A stretch of 64,000 nucleotides of DNA from Robiginitalea aurantiaca (GCF_030380815.1 NZ_JAUDUY010000004.1:124001-188000), one strand, 5' to 3'; counted from the first letter of the stretch, positions 17,864 through 27,077 are shown. Numbers and translations are program-made. The notes: generated by a model not told the origin, from the letters alone.

Positions 17864-18868
17864 CTACTTGATGTACTGGGCGGGATTTTTATCAAAACTG
17901 ACCTTACATCCGTCACAACAGAAATAGACCAGCTCTCCTTTGTATTCTACAATATGTTTCGGGTTGCGCTTGGAGACAGGGACCTGGCATACAGGGTTTA
18001 TATAATATTCTTCCTCAAAGGCACTTCCAGCCGTTATTTCTTCTTCGGCTGGTTCCGTTTTTTGCTGCTGTTGTGACCGCACGGGTTTTACCCCTCCGTT
18101 TCTGAAATCATCGATGATTTCTGCCAGAATGCTAATGGCCACTTCACTCGCTAATTTTGCATTGATGTCCAGGCCTGCCGGACTCCTTAAACGATTGATG
18201 ACTTCCTCCGGCATGCCGGCCTTAGCCAGGGTATCCTTCAGATCCGCCGCTTTTTTTGCACTGGCCACAAAACCGACAAAGTGAGCCCCTGATTCCAGGG
18301 CTTTCTTTACGGATTGATCATCGTTTTCACCTCGTGTGGTCACAATGACATAGGTGTTCTCCAGCACCTTGACGGGCGAGAAGTCTACGGTATCATAGAC
18401 CGCCTGCGCTTTTGGAAACATCTGTGATTCTGCATCCACGGCCATCACACTGACCCTGAAATCCGAAGCTGCGGCCAGGGCCACAAGCTTTCGGGCAATG
18501 TTCGATTTGCCAACTACAATTAATTCTGGTTGAGATATCATCGGTTCTATCAATAATTCTACGGTTCCCTTACTTTGACAAGACATAACGTACTCCTTAT
18601 AATCAGCGGTTTCCCGCGTACCTCCTTCAGGGGATATCCGTATCCTCCTGAATCGCCTAGCCCGTATGACCTCCAGCGCCTCCTTGATCACTATGCCCCG
18701 TACACATCCGCCGCCGACCCAGCCAATCAATTCCCCTGATTCCAGAACAAGGGCCTTGTCGCCTATTTTTCCCGAGCTTGGAGCCACCCGATCCACCACC
18801 TGTACAACAGCGAAGTTATTCCCTTTGGCCCGCTGCGCTTCAATATTATGTATGAGTTCGTTAAACAT
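17864..18868 (-). CDS. coxF: CoxF: XdhC/CoxI family maturation protein with C-terminal YHS domain
   Basis: Residues about 10-80 are the XdhC/CoxI domain (VVDRVAPSSGKIGDKALV, GWVGGGCVRGIV). Residues about 110-245 form the Rossmann part (VVGKSNIARKLVALAAASDF, SPAGLDINAKLASEVAISILAEI). XdhC proteins bind the molybdenum cofactor and present it for sulfuration and insertion. A linker rich in Gln and Glu leads to residues 288-334, a YHS domain with Cys294 (NPVCQV) and Cys317-318/Cys321 (FCCDGCK), a metal-binding module. The gene overlaps coxE by 8 bases. The fusion of a metal-binding YHS unit to the XdhC chaperone is notable because the enzyme has a Mo-Cu centre; copper handling is my inference. 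Confidence 0.85.
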   Translation of the reverse strand: MFNELIHNIEAQRAKGNNFAVVQVVDRVAPSSGKIGDKALVLESGELIGWVGGGCVRGIVIKEALEVIRARRFRRIRISPEGGTRETADYKEYVMSCQSKGTVELLIEPMISQPELIVVGKSNIARKLVALAAASDFRVSVMAVDAESQMFPKAQAVYDTVDFSPVKVLENTYVIVTTRGENDDQSVKKALESGAHFVGFVASAKKAADLKDTLAKAGMPEEVINRLRSPAGLDINAKLASEVAISILAEIIDDFRNGGVKPVRSQQQQKTEPAEEEITAGSAFEEEYYINPVCQVPVSKRNPKHIVEYKGELVYFCCDGCKVSFDKNPAQYIK

Positions 18869-19997
18869 CCATCAGCAATTTTTCCAACTTCAATAAACTA
18901 TCCAGATTATGTGCAGATTCAAAGGCATCCAGATGGGGCATCACGTTCACCATCCCCTTTTGAATGGGCTGGTAGTCCTTCATACCTTTTAAAGGATTCA
19001 GCCATACCAGCGTCTTGCATCTTCTCCTGATTGTTCCCACAGCTTCTTTCAGCTGGGTCACATTGCCCGTTTCCAATCCGTCACTGAGAATTACCACAAT
19101 ATGCTTTTGGCTTAAAAACTTGCTTCCATACACGTCCAGAAACTCCGTCAGGGATTCCCCTATCTTAGTTCCACTGGACCAGGATTGCACATTTGCGCCA
19201 ATTTCCTTTAAAACCTGAAATTCCCTGTTTGCCCTCAGCATAGGGGTCACATGGGTCAGGTGGGTGCTAAAGGTAAAGAACTCCAACTCCCGGAAGTACT
19301 TTTTTAGCACCATCACATATCGCAAAAGATAATAACTATACGTATCCATGGAACCGCTAACGTCCAGGATAAAAACGACTTTTCGCTTTTCCTTTCTTTT
19401 TTTACGATGCGCCAAATCCAGCATCAGCCCACCCTTCGAAATACTGTGGCGAATGGTCTTGCGAATATCAATCCTCCCTTTATTTGCATCTTCAAGCCGC
19501 CTTTTAAAGCGCATGCTCATCTGATGGAACAATTCTTCCGCTAATTCCTCCAAACGTTCCTTATCTGCAACATCCACTTTGGAAAAATCCGTGAAACGAA
19601 GGCGGGTATTCTCATTCGCTCCTTTTGTTTGCTTGGCTTCTTTTTCCTCTTTTTGCTGCTTCGGCTTGTTGAATTTGGCGCCCAAAAAAATAATGGTATC
19701 CGTTTCCGGTTCTTTTTTTAATTGTTTGACCGTCTTTTTCCGCGCCTCGAGTTTCTCTTCATAATACCGACTCCAAAACCGGTTGAACATTTCATCGAAA
19801 CGGTCATAGTGCTCTTTGCGCTTGCAATAAATAGCCTTTAAACTATAGTGGAAAAGCTTTCTGTCCAGCCAGTACCCGCGTTCGGCGATTTCAAATGCAT
19901 CCCGGGTATCCTGGGGCCCAATCACAAACTGTCGTTCCCTACAATAGAATGTAAAGTCGATCAACCGTTCTTTGAATGTTTTATCTATTGCGACCAA
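18861..19997 (-). CDS. coxE: CoxE: VWA-domain protein of the CO dehydrogenase maturation pair
   Basis: A 378-residue CoxE-like protein: a charged N-terminal helical half, then a von Willebrand A domain at about 200-370 with MIDAS motif DVSGSMD (VVFILDVSGSMDTYSYYLL), Thr in SSGTKIGESL and Asp in VILSDGLETGN. In Oligotropha, CoxE works with the AAA+ ATPase CoxD to build the Cu-S-Mo site of CoxL. The gene follows coxD after 13 bases and overlaps coxF by 8, so translation is probably coupled. Confidence 0.88.
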   Translation of the reverse strand: MVAIDKTFKERLIDFTFYCRERQFVIGPQDTRDAFEIAERGYWLDRKLFHYSLKAIYCKRKEHYDRFDEMFNRFWSRYYEEKLEARKKTVKQLKKEPETDTIIFLGAKFNKPKQQKEEKEAKQTKGANENTRLRFTDFSKVDVADKERLEELAEELFHQMSMRFKRRLEDANKGRIDIRKTIRHSISKGGLMLDLAHRKKRKEKRKVVFILDVSGSMDTYSYYLLRYVMVLKKYFRELEFFTFSTHLTHVTPMLRANREFQVLKEIGANVQSWSSGTKIGESLTEFLDVYGSKFLSQKHIVVILSDGLETGNVTQLKEAVGTIRRRCKTLVWLNPLKGMKDYQPIQKGMVNVMPHLDAFESAHNLDSLLKLEKLLMDV

Positions 19998-20010
19998 AGT
20001 ACTCTAAGGA

Positions 20011-20883
20011 CTAATCTATTGGCATAAGAAACTCCTGAACGGTCCGGTTCCGAACAAATTCAATATCGTCTTTGTGTTTTAGAACACTACCTATGGTATT
20101 TCGCACGATCTCATCTGTGATATTATCAGCATTGAGAAGCAGCAGTGTTTTTGCCCAATCCAGGGACTCCGCGATGCCTGGTGGTTTCTGTAAGCTGGAC
20201 TTTCGCAAATTATGTATAAAATTTACGACCTGTCCCGCTAACTCCGCATCGATCTCAGGTAGTTTTCGCGCAATGATGTCAATTTCCATGGCCTTGGTCG
20301 GGAAATCTACCCAATGATAGAGGCACCTCCTCCTGAGGGCATCACTCAATTCCCGGGTCCGGTTTGAAGTGAGGATAACCAACGGTTTGGAAACGGCTTT
20401 AATGGTACCCAACTCCGGGATGCTTATCTGAAAATCAGATAAAAGCTCCAGGAGGAAGGCTTCAAACTCCTCATCAGCCCGGTCAATCTCGTCTATCAGA
20501 AGGACCACGGGTTTGTCGGCAGTTATGGAACGCAACAAGGGTCGTTTAAGAACATACTCCATCCCGAATATTTCTTCGCCCAGGGTACGTTTGTCCTTTT
20601 CCTGTTCAAAAAGTTTTATATGCAACAACTGCTTTTGGTAATTCCACTCGTAAATGGTTGTACCTACATCCAGCCCTTCATAGCACTGCAAACGAATTAA
20701 ATCCGTTTTTAAATGTCCGGCCAGCGTGCTCGCCAGCATCGTTTTACCTACTCCCGGGTCCCCTTCCAAAAGCAGGGGCTTCTCCAGGTTATTCAGCAGG
20801 AAAACGGAGGTTGCCAATTCCTTGTTCAGTATATAGCCTTGCTCATAAAAACTACTTATAAGCCCTTCAATTTCTTTGTTCAA
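20011..20883 (-). CDS. coxD: CoxD: MoxR-type AAA+ ATPase
   Basis: A 290-residue MoxR family ATPase. Walker A GDPGVGKTMLAS (about 40-51), Walker B VVLLIDEIDRAD, sensor 1 ILTSNRTRELSDALRRRC with the arginine finger region, and the C-terminal lid domain are all present. Established work on CoxD shows that this class of chaperone is needed for sulfuration and copper insertion in CoxL. It lies between coxG and coxE and has the expected length (about 295). Confidence 0.9.
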   Translation of the reverse strand: MNKEIEGLISSFYEQGYILNKELATSVFLLNNLEKPLLLEGDPGVGKTMLASTLAGHLKTDLIRLQCYEGLDVGTTIYEWNYQKQLLHIKLFEQEKDKRTLGEEIFGMEYVLKRPLLRSITADKPVVLLIDEIDRADEEFEAFLLELLSDFQISIPELGTIKAVSKPLVILTSNRTRELSDALRRRCLYHWVDFPTKAMEIDIIARKLPEIDAELAGQVVNFIHNLRKSSLQKPPGIAESLDWAKTLLLLNADNITDEIVRNTIGSVLKHKDDIEFVRNRTVQEFLMPID

Positions 20884-20956
20884 TAGCCTGATTTTTTAAA
20901 TAGCGTAAAGCCATGCCGGGTTGGGCATAGCTTTTAAATTTCAAATCAAAAGGTGC

Positions 20957-21427
20957 TTATACAGCTGCTTCAGCAGCCGCCAGCTTCTTAGAGAAGTTAG
21001 AAACAAATTGCTTGAACAACTGATTCGAAACCGTGGTGATCAGGCGGGATCCAAACTGAGCAATCTTCCCATTGACCGTGACATCCATAATGGCGTCGAG
21101 TTTTGAGCCACCGGTCTCGGTTTCCGTGATGTTCATGGTCATGGTCATTTCTGCATTTCCATTGCCCTTAACATCCACCCCGTTTCCGGTTAGAATGATC
21201 TTACGGTTATCTGCATCTACTTCATCGTAATAAATGTCCGCATCGTACTTCGCGCCAATAGGCCCGAACTTCATGCCCACCTTACCTTTATAATGGTTAT
21301 CCCCAACCTTTTCATCAATAGATACACCAGGAACGCAATCCATTACTTTGTTGGGATCGATCAGGTGTTCCCAAACCAATTCACCGCCCTGTGGAACCTC
21401 AAACGATTTTTCTAATTGTGCTTTCAT
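20957..21427 (-). CDS. coxG: CoxG: SRPBCC-family CO dehydrogenase accessory protein
   Basis: A 156-residue SRPBCC/CoxG protein (LIDPNKVMDCVPGVSID, KVGMKFGPIGAKYDADI, MDVTVNGKIAQFGSRLI). The family has a hydrophobic ligand cavity and is encoded with carbon monoxide dehydrogenases; recent work on mycobacterial CoxG points to carrying menaquinone and/or anchoring the enzyme at the membrane, which would link CO oxidation to respiration. It follows coxL after 67 bases. The C-terminal 35 residues (LFKQFVSNFSKKLAAAEAAV) form an amphipathic Ala/Lys tail that fits a membrane-association role. Confidence 0.88.
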   Translation of the reverse strand: MKAQLEKSFEVPQGGELVWEHLIDPNKVMDCVPGVSIDEKVGDNHYKGKVGMKFGPIGAKYDADIYYDEVDADNRKIILTGNGVDVKGNGNAEMTMTMNITETETGGSKLDAIMDVTVNGKIAQFGSRLITTVSNQLFKQFVSNFSKKLAAAEAAV

Positions 21428-21494
21428 ATCCTTTTTTTATAGCTGATTTAAACTCCCGAAATTGACATCCGATCCCTTCCGGGAGTTTGTATTT

Positions 21495-23852
21495 TTATGA
21501 ATGTGCCTGAATGGCTTCCCACACCTTGGCAGGGGTAATTGGAATGTCCAAATGCTCGATTCCCAGGGGCGCCAGGGCATCGATAATGGCATTGGCAATG
21601 GCCGGTGGCGCCCCAACAGTAGGGGATTCCGCTACACCTTTAGCCCCCAGGGGATGGTGGGGGGACGGAGTAATGGTATGGCCCGTTTCCCAATGCGGGG
21701 ATTCCACTGCAGTGGGTACAAGGTAATCCATGAAGGTTCCATTTAATACGTTTCCTTCATCATCATACTCAATACCCTCGTACATCGCAGGGGCAATACC
21801 CTGGGTAAGCCCACCGTGTACCTGCCCTTCTACGATCATGGGGTTAATGATATTCCCGCAATCGTCGATGGCGACAAATCGCTTGACATCTATAGCCCCG
21901 GTCTCTTTTTCAACCTCGACCACACAGATGTATGCCCCGTTGGGAAAGGTCAGGTTGGGTGGGTCGTAGTAATGGGTAGCTTCAAAACCAGGTTCCATTC
22001 CAGGTGGAATATTGGTGTAGGCCGCGAAAACGACCTCTTGTATGGTTTTTGATTTTTCAGGAGCTCCTTTTACAAAATATTTACCCACTTCCCACTCGAT
22101 GTCTTCTTCACTCACCTCAAGGAGGTAGGCAGCTATTTTCTTTCCTTTATCCCTGAGTTTACGCGCCGCTATGGCCGCAGCTGCACCAGCTGTTGGGGTA
22201 CTCCGGCTCGCGTAGGTTCCCAAACCATATGGGGCAGTATCCGTATCCCCTTCATCGATCTCTATATCGGTATAGGGGATACCCAGTTCCTCAGCGAGAA
22301 TCTGTGCATAGGTAGTCTCGTGCCCCTGCCCCTGAGATTTTGTACCAAACCGCGCCAGGGCCTTTCCTGTTGGATGTACACGAATCTCAGCACTGTCAAA
22401 CATGGCAATACCCAAAATATCGAAATCTTTGGACGGACCAGCACCTACTACTTCTGTAAAGGTGGAGATCCCAATACCCATGAGTTTCCCTTCCTTGCGC
22501 TTTTGAGCCTGTTCCTTCTTATAGTCGTCATACCCGAGCATGTCCATGGCCTTTTTAAGGGTAGCCTCATAATCCCCACTATCATAGCTCCAGCCCAGTG
22601 GAGAGGAGTATGGGAATTGCTCCTTTTTGATGAAATTTTCCAGCCGGAGCAGGGCCGGATCCTTGCCGATTTTAGCCGCGAGTTTGTCTACCATCCGCTC
22701 AATGGCATGCACGGCCTCCGTCACCCGGAATGAACAGCGGTAAGCTACCCCACCGGGCGCCTTGTTGGTGTAAACCGCATCCAGTTCGGCAAAGGCGTGT
22801 TCATAATCATAGGAGCCTGTACAAATGGAAAACATTCCGGTCGGGTACTTTGAAGGATTCGCTGAAGAATCCGTATATCCGTGATCGGCTAATGTGGATA
22901 CTTTAAACGCCTGTATTTTACCGTCTTTAGTTGCAGCCAGTTCACAGTCCATATGATAGTCACGGGCAAAACCATTGACTAGATTCTCAGACCGGTCCTC
23001 TATCCATTTCACGGGCTTGCCGATCAGGAACGTAGCTGCAATGGCTACAACATAGGCCGGGTAAACCGGTACCTTCCCCCCAAAACCGCCTCCGATATCC
23101 GGGGATATGATACGTATTTTTTCTTCGGACAGGCCTACATGACCAGCTACCAATGCTACTACGGTTCGTATGGCATGTGGTGCCTGAGTCGTCAGATATA
23201 CCACAAGCTTCTCCGTATCCTTATCATAGGAAGCCACACAACCACAGGTTTCGATAGAAGCCACGTGAATTCGGGGAAGGTGAATACGTTCTTTAACAAC
23301 TACATCTGCATTGGCTATAACTTCATCCGTTTTGGCTCTGTCCCCCCGTTCCCAGTGATAGATCTGATTGTCTTTCTGGTCCTCCTTGTCGGGTCGCAAT
23401 AAGGGGGCGTCTTTATCCAATGCCTTAAAAGGATCCACAATGGGGTCCATAGGTTCGTATTGGACGTCAACCGCCTCGGCCCCATCCACAGCGATATAAC
23501 GGTCTGTCGCTATAACCGCGCAAACCTCCTGTGCCTGGTGCATCACCGTATCTGTCGGCAATACCATTTGGGTATCGGACAAAAGGGTCGGCATCCAATG
23601 CAGGTTGTACTGTGCCAGGTCTTCTCCCGTAATTACAGCCAGAACACCCGGGATAGCCAGTGCCTTTTCCTTATTGATGCTTTTGATTTTTGCATAGGCA
23701 TAAGGGCTCCTGACCATTACCATGGTCAACATTCCAGGTAATTTTACATCATCTACGTAATTCCCTTTGCCGTGCAAAAAGCGGGCATCTTCTTTTCTTT
23801 TCACAGAGTGACCCATTCCGCCTACCTCTGCTGATGTTTTACATTTAAACAT
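21495..23852 (-). CDS. coxL: CoxL: form I carbon monoxide dehydrogenase large subunit
   Basis: The catalytic Mo-Cu subunit of aerobic CO dehydrogenase, 785 residues (the Oligotropha protein has 809). The active-site loop AYRCSFR at 370-376, with Cys373 as copper ligand, is the accepted signature of form I; form II enzymes have AYRGAGR. The molybdopterin contact GGGFGGK is at 254-260 and the catalytic Glu742 lies in GVAESPTVG. The enzyme oxidises CO with water to CO2 and passes electrons via CoxS and CoxM to quinone. Order M-S-L, close spacing (20 bases from coxS) and the accessory genes after it agree with form I. In this phylum such loci are uncommon. Confidence 0.93.
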   Translation of the reverse strand: MFKCKTSAEVGGMGHSVKRKEDARFLHGKGNYVDDVKLPGMLTMVMVRSPYAYAKIKSINKEKALAIPGVLAVITGEDLAQYNLHWMPTLLSDTQMVLPTDTVMHQAQEVCAVIATDRYIAVDGAEAVDVQYEPMDPIVDPFKALDKDAPLLRPDKEDQKDNQIYHWERGDRAKTDEVIANADVVVKERIHLPRIHVASIETCGCVASYDKDTEKLVVYLTTQAPHAIRTVVALVAGHVGLSEEKIRIISPDIGGGFGGKVPVYPAYVVAIAATFLIGKPVKWIEDRSENLVNGFARDYHMDCELAATKDGKIQAFKVSTLADHGYTDSSANPSKYPTGMFSICTGSYDYEHAFAELDAVYTNKAPGGVAYRCSFRVTEAVHAIERMVDKLAAKIGKDPALLRLENFIKKEQFPYSSPLGWSYDSGDYEATLKKAMDMLGYDDYKKEQAQKRKEGKLMGIGISTFTEVVGAGPSKDFDILGIAMFDSAEIRVHPTGKALARFGTKSQGQGHETTYAQILAEELGIPYTDIEIDEGDTDTAPYGLGTYASRSTPTAGAAAAIAARKLRDKGKKIAAYLLEVSEEDIEWEVGKYFVKGAPEKSKTIQEVVFAAYTNIPPGMEPGFEATHYYDPPNLTFPNGAYICVVEVEKETGAIDVKRFVAIDDCGNIINPMIVEGQVHGGLTQGIAPAMYEGIEYDDEGNVLNGTFMDYLVPTAVESPHWETGHTITPSPHHPLGAKGVAESPTVGAPPAIANAIIDALAPLGIEHLDIPITPAKVWEAIQAHS

Positions 23853-23872
23853 AATTTCTTTGTTTCTTGAGG

Positions 23873-24361
23873 TTAGACCGTGGTTTCTTTTTCTTTCTGC
23901 ATCTCCTCAGCGGCTTGCCGGATCGATTTTACAATATTGTTGTACCCGGTGCACCGGCATAGATTTCCGGATATCCCCCAACGGATTTCCTCCTCTGTAG
24001 GATTAGGGTTGTTGTTGAGCAAATCGATGGAACGCATGATCATCCCGGGAGTACAGAATCCGCAATGCAAACCATGCTGATCGTGGAAGCCTTGCTGGAT
24101 CGGGTGGTTCGTGCCCTCCGCAGCAATACCTTCTATGGTGGTGATTTCCGCCCCGTCTGCCCTAACGGCGAGATAGGTGCAGGACTTCACGGACTTACCA
24201 TTCAACAAAATAGTACAAGCCCCACAATTGCTGGTATCACAACCAATGTGGGTTCCTGTTAAATCTAAATTTTCCCGAATAAAGTGTACCAAGAGCAGAC
24301 GGGAATCCACTTCTGCTGTAACGCTCTGCCCATTGATGGTCAGTGTAATTTCGTGTTTCAT
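23873..24361 (-). CDS. coxS: CoxS: CO dehydrogenase small (2x[2Fe-2S]) subunit
   Basis: A 162-residue iron-sulfur subunit. The N-terminal plant-ferredoxin-like cluster site is [12 protein letters not shown] with a further Cys in VKSCTY, and the C-terminal site is HCGFCTPGM with the [10 protein letters not shown] motif. It moves electrons from the Mo-Cu centre to FAD in CoxM. It starts 10 bases after the coxM stop and is followed by coxL after 20 bases, indicating one operon. Length matches the 166-residue Oligotropha CoxS. Confidence 0.93.
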   Translation of the reverse strand: MKHEITLTINGQSVTAEVDSRLLLVHFIRENLDLTGTHIGCDTSNCGACTILLNGKSVKSCTYLAVRADGAEITTIEGIAAEGTNHPIQQGFHDQHGLHCGFCTPGMIMRSIDLLNNNPNPTEEEIRWGISGNLCRCTGYNNIVKSIRQAAEEMQKEKETTV

Positions 24362-24371
24362 AGTTTATTTT

Positions 24372-25241
24372 TTACTGTCTCGCTCTTTCCAAAGCTTTAT
24401 TCAACATTCTTTTTGTGATCGTATCGACCAGTGACCTTTTATAAGCTTCAGAACCTCTCAAATCAGAAGTAGGCTCACAGTCTTCACTGGCGAATACGCC
24501 AGCCTGACCGATGAGGTCATCAGTTATTTTTTTACCCCTTAGAAGCTCCTCGGCGCGATCTACCCGCATCGGTACGGCGCTTACGTTGGTCAGTGCAATT
24601 CCAATTTCCCGGCATACACCGTCATCATCGAGTTCAACATAAACTGCAACACCTGCCGTGGCGTAGTCACCGACCTTGCGTTCTACCTTATGATAGGCAC
24701 CGCCGCTGTGTTTTGATGCCTTGGGAATGTGAATTTCTACCAAAATATCCGTGGGTTCCAGGGCCGTCATATAGAAGCCGTGAAAAAATTCATCAATAGG
24801 TATGGATTTCTGTCCATCCACCCCTTCTGCAATGACCGTGGCCCTCATAGCCAGCATTAATGCCGGTTGGTCATTGGCGGCATCCCCATGGGCGATATTC
24901 CCACCCAGGGTTCCCACGTTTCTCACGGAAGGATCTGCCGTTAGCTTTATGGCATCGCCAAAGATGGGATACTTAGATCGGAGCAGGTCCGAGTATTCCA
25001 TCTCGGTCTGCGTAGTCATGGCTCCGATCTTCAACAAATCGCCTTCCTCCTTAATAAAGGAAAGGCCCTGGATTTTACTGATGTCAATAATGTGCTCGGG
25101 GGTGGCAAAACGAAGTTTCATCATGGGTAACAGGCTGTGCCCCCCAGACATATATTTCGCTTCCTCACCAAGAGATTCTGCCAAGGCGATGGCATCTTTG
25201 AGGGATGACGCCTTGTGATAGGTGAAATTGGCTGGAATCAT
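24372..25241 (-). CDS. coxM: CoxM: CO dehydrogenase medium (FAD) subunit
   Basis: The 289-residue flavoprotein subunit, almost identical in length to Oligotropha CoxM (288). The FAD pyrophosphate motifs are YMSGGHSLLPMMKLR (about 33-47) and VRNVGTLGGNIAHGDAANDQP (about 106-126), both standard for the family. It begins the cox operon and has a promoter-like element in front (25275-25305). The start ATG at 25241 gives the family N-terminus (MIPANFTYHKASSL). Confidence 0.93.
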   Translation of the reverse strand: MIPANFTYHKASSLKDAIALAESLGEEAKYMSGGHSLLPMMKLRFATPEHIIDISKIQGLSFIKEEGDLLKIGAMTTQTEMEYSDLLRSKYPIFGDAIKLTADPSVRNVGTLGGNIAHGDAANDQPALMLAMRATVIAEGVDGQKSIPIDEFFHGFYMTALEPTDILVEIHIPKASKHSGGAYHKVERKVGDYATAGVAVYVELDDDGVCREIGIALTNVSAVPMRVDRAEELLRGKKITDDLIGQAGVFASEDCEPTSDLRGSEAYKRSLVDTITKRMLNKALERARQ

Positions 25242-25274
25242 AATGTTATTTGAATTAAAATACGAGGTTTGTAA

Positions 25275-25305
25275 TAAAGATATGCATTAATTTGGATTAC
25301 GGCAA
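25275..25305 (-). promoter_or_regulatory. Candidate cox operon promoter
   Basis: On the minus strand TTG (25303-25305) and TATCTTTA (25275-25282) are 20 bases apart, close to the Bacteroidota -33 TTTG / -7 TAnnTTTG consensus with one mismatch in the -7 box. This would put the transcript start about 27 bases before the coxM ATG. This is by eye only. Confidence 0.35.
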
Positions 25306-25444
25306 TAGAATAAGTTCTTCGCTAATTATTTAATAATTCTTTATGATTTTTGATGCGTCTTGCTTTTTAGCCTGCCACCATCTGAGGGACTGTTTTTGAT
25401 TAAATCCTTACTTTTATGATTCCTGCACTCATCCTTCATTTATC

Positions 25445-26626
25445 ATGTATTCCCAGCTGTATCTAGACTACAATGCCACCACCCCATGCTCGCGTGAAGT
25501 GATCGATGCGATGTCTCCCTACTTTGGTCAGCATTTTGGAAATCCTTCCAGCAGTCATCATCCCTTTGGGTGGCTGGCTAAAAGTGCTGTAGAGGACGCC
25601 CGGAATTCAATGGCAGAAAATTTAGGGGTAGCTCCAGCGGAGCTGATCTTCACTTCGGGAGCTACAGAGAGTATCAATGCGATTTTAAAGGGAGTTGTCG
25701 GAACGGCCAGTCCAGGGAAGAAACATATCATTACAACCAAAGCAGAGCATAAAGCGGTTCTGGATACCTGTGCCTTTCTGCAAACCACAGGCGTCGAAGT
25801 CACGTATCTCGATGTGGATTCCAGGGGATTGATTCCAATGGAAGAATTCAGGAAGGCCCTGCGACCGGACACGGCTTTGGTTGCTGTAATGTACGCCAAC
25901 AATGAGACCGGGATCATACAACCCCTTGAAGAAATTGCGGAACTCACCCATGGGAATGGATCCCTGCTGTTTTCCGATACCACTCAGGTTCTCGGCAAGG
26001 TAGCTGTGAATGACGTTTTGAAACTTGTGGACTTTGCCTGTTTTTCAGGACATAAAGTTTATGGGCCTAAAGGCATCGGACTTCTTTATACCAAAAACAA
26101 TTCAGGTTACGATGCGCTGCCGAGTTTTATACAGGGCGGGGGTCAGCAGAAAGGCCAGAGGGGCGGAACATTGAATACGCCTCTTATTGTAGGAATGGCA
26201 AAAGCGATCGAACTTGCTTCCCGGAACCTGGAGGAAGAACAGGTCCGGCTCACAACACTGAGGGATCAATTGGACAAGGGATTATCTGCAATTGAACTCG
26301 CCATTTCTAACAACGCAGGTGTAGAGCGTTTGCCCAATACTTCCCATTTTTCCTTTCCCTATGTGGATGGCGCCTCCCTCCTGACTTCTTTAGGCCGGGA
26401 AATCGCAGTCTCCAATGGGTCTGCATGCAACTCAGCTTCTGTGGAGCCCTCCCATGTACTGCTCTCTATGGGTATTGAACGAAGTTTGGCCTATGCTTCC
26501 ATCCGGTTAAGCCTTGGTGCTTATACCACAAAAACGGATATTGAGAAGGCGGTTGAAATTATTTCGAAAGCAGTAGCCAGACAAAGGGAAGACAATATTT
26601 TGTGGGAACGGAGAAAACAGGTTTAA
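25445..26626 (+). CDS. Class V cysteine desulfurase (NifS/IscS-like), possibly for Mo-cofactor sulfuration
   Basis: A 393-residue PLP enzyme that takes sulfur from cysteine: the N-terminus YLDYNATTP, PLP lysine Lys204 in SGHKVYGPKG and active-site Cys328 in SNGSACNSAS. It diverges from coxM across 203 bases and lies beside the CO dehydrogenase and cofactor genes, with no iscU/sufE in sight. In Rhodobacter a NifS-like enzyme supplies sulfur to Moco on XdhC, so a job in making the cyanolysable sulfur of CoxL or IorB is a reasonable inference. General Fe-S assembly is the alternative. Confidence 0.88.
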   Translation: MYSQLYLDYNATTPCSREVIDAMSPYFGQHFGNPSSSHHPFGWLAKSAVEDARNSMAENLGVAPAELIFTSGATESINAILKGVVGTASPGKKHIITTKAEHKAVLDTCAFLQTTGVEVTYLDVDSRGLIPMEEFRKALRPDTALVAVMYANNETGIIQPLEEIAELTHGNGSLLFSDTTQVLGKVAVNDVLKLVDFACFSGHKVYGPKGIGLLYTKNNSGYDALPSFIQGGGQQKGQRGGTLNTPLIVGMAKAIELASRNLEEEQVRLTTLRDQLDKGLSAIELAISNNAGVERLPNTSHFSFPYVDGASLLTSLGREIAVSNGSACNSASVEPSHVLLSMGIERSLAYASIRLSLGAYTTKTDIEKAVEIISKAVARQREDNILWERRKQV

Positions 26627-26726
26627 AACATCGAAAGCCCTGGAACTATGTTGGGTTGTAGCATGCGTTATTTCATTAGCACCAAAACATTCCCTTTAAG
26701 ATCGGGCCCCGATAACCAGAAAATCC

Positions 26727-27077
26727 ATGTCAAAAACAGTTTACCGGATTTATGTCATTGAATTGTCCAAAAGGGTCTTCACCGAAAACAGGAGGTTCCG
26801 CGAAGCGAATCCGCAATTCAATGGTGTCCTGCAGTGCCTGTATGTTGGAATGACAAGCAAAACCCCAAAGGAGCGGTTTACACAACACAAAACGGGCTAC
26901 ATCAATAAAAAAGGACACAACCTGGCTTCGAACATGGTCCATAAATACGGTCTGTATTTAAGGCCCAGCCTCTATAATCACATACTGCCGGTTAAATCCA
27001 GAGAAGAGGCCCTGGAAATGGAAAAGCAACTCGCCCTTGAACTGAGGAGAAAAAAATATGCGGTTTGGTTCAATTAA
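26727..27077 (+). CDS. GIY-YIG-like nuclease domain protein
   Basis: A 116-residue protein that fits the GIY-YIG fold in outline: YRIYVIEL (first strand), CLYVGMTSKTPKERFTQHK (the YVG strand, and Arg/His of the helix) and a Glu within SREEALEMEKQL that could be the metal ligand. Solo GIY-YIG proteins of this size are often of unknown function. It starts 100 bases after the cysteine desulfurase on the same strand, across a short palindrome (ATCGGGCCCCGAT). Assignment is by motif reading. Confidence 0.65.
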   Translation: MSKTVYRIYVIELSKRVFTENRRFREANPQFNGVLQCLYVGMTSKTPKERFTQHKTGYINKKGHNLASNMVHKYGLYLRPSLYNHILPVKSREEALEMEKQLALELRRKKYAVWFN

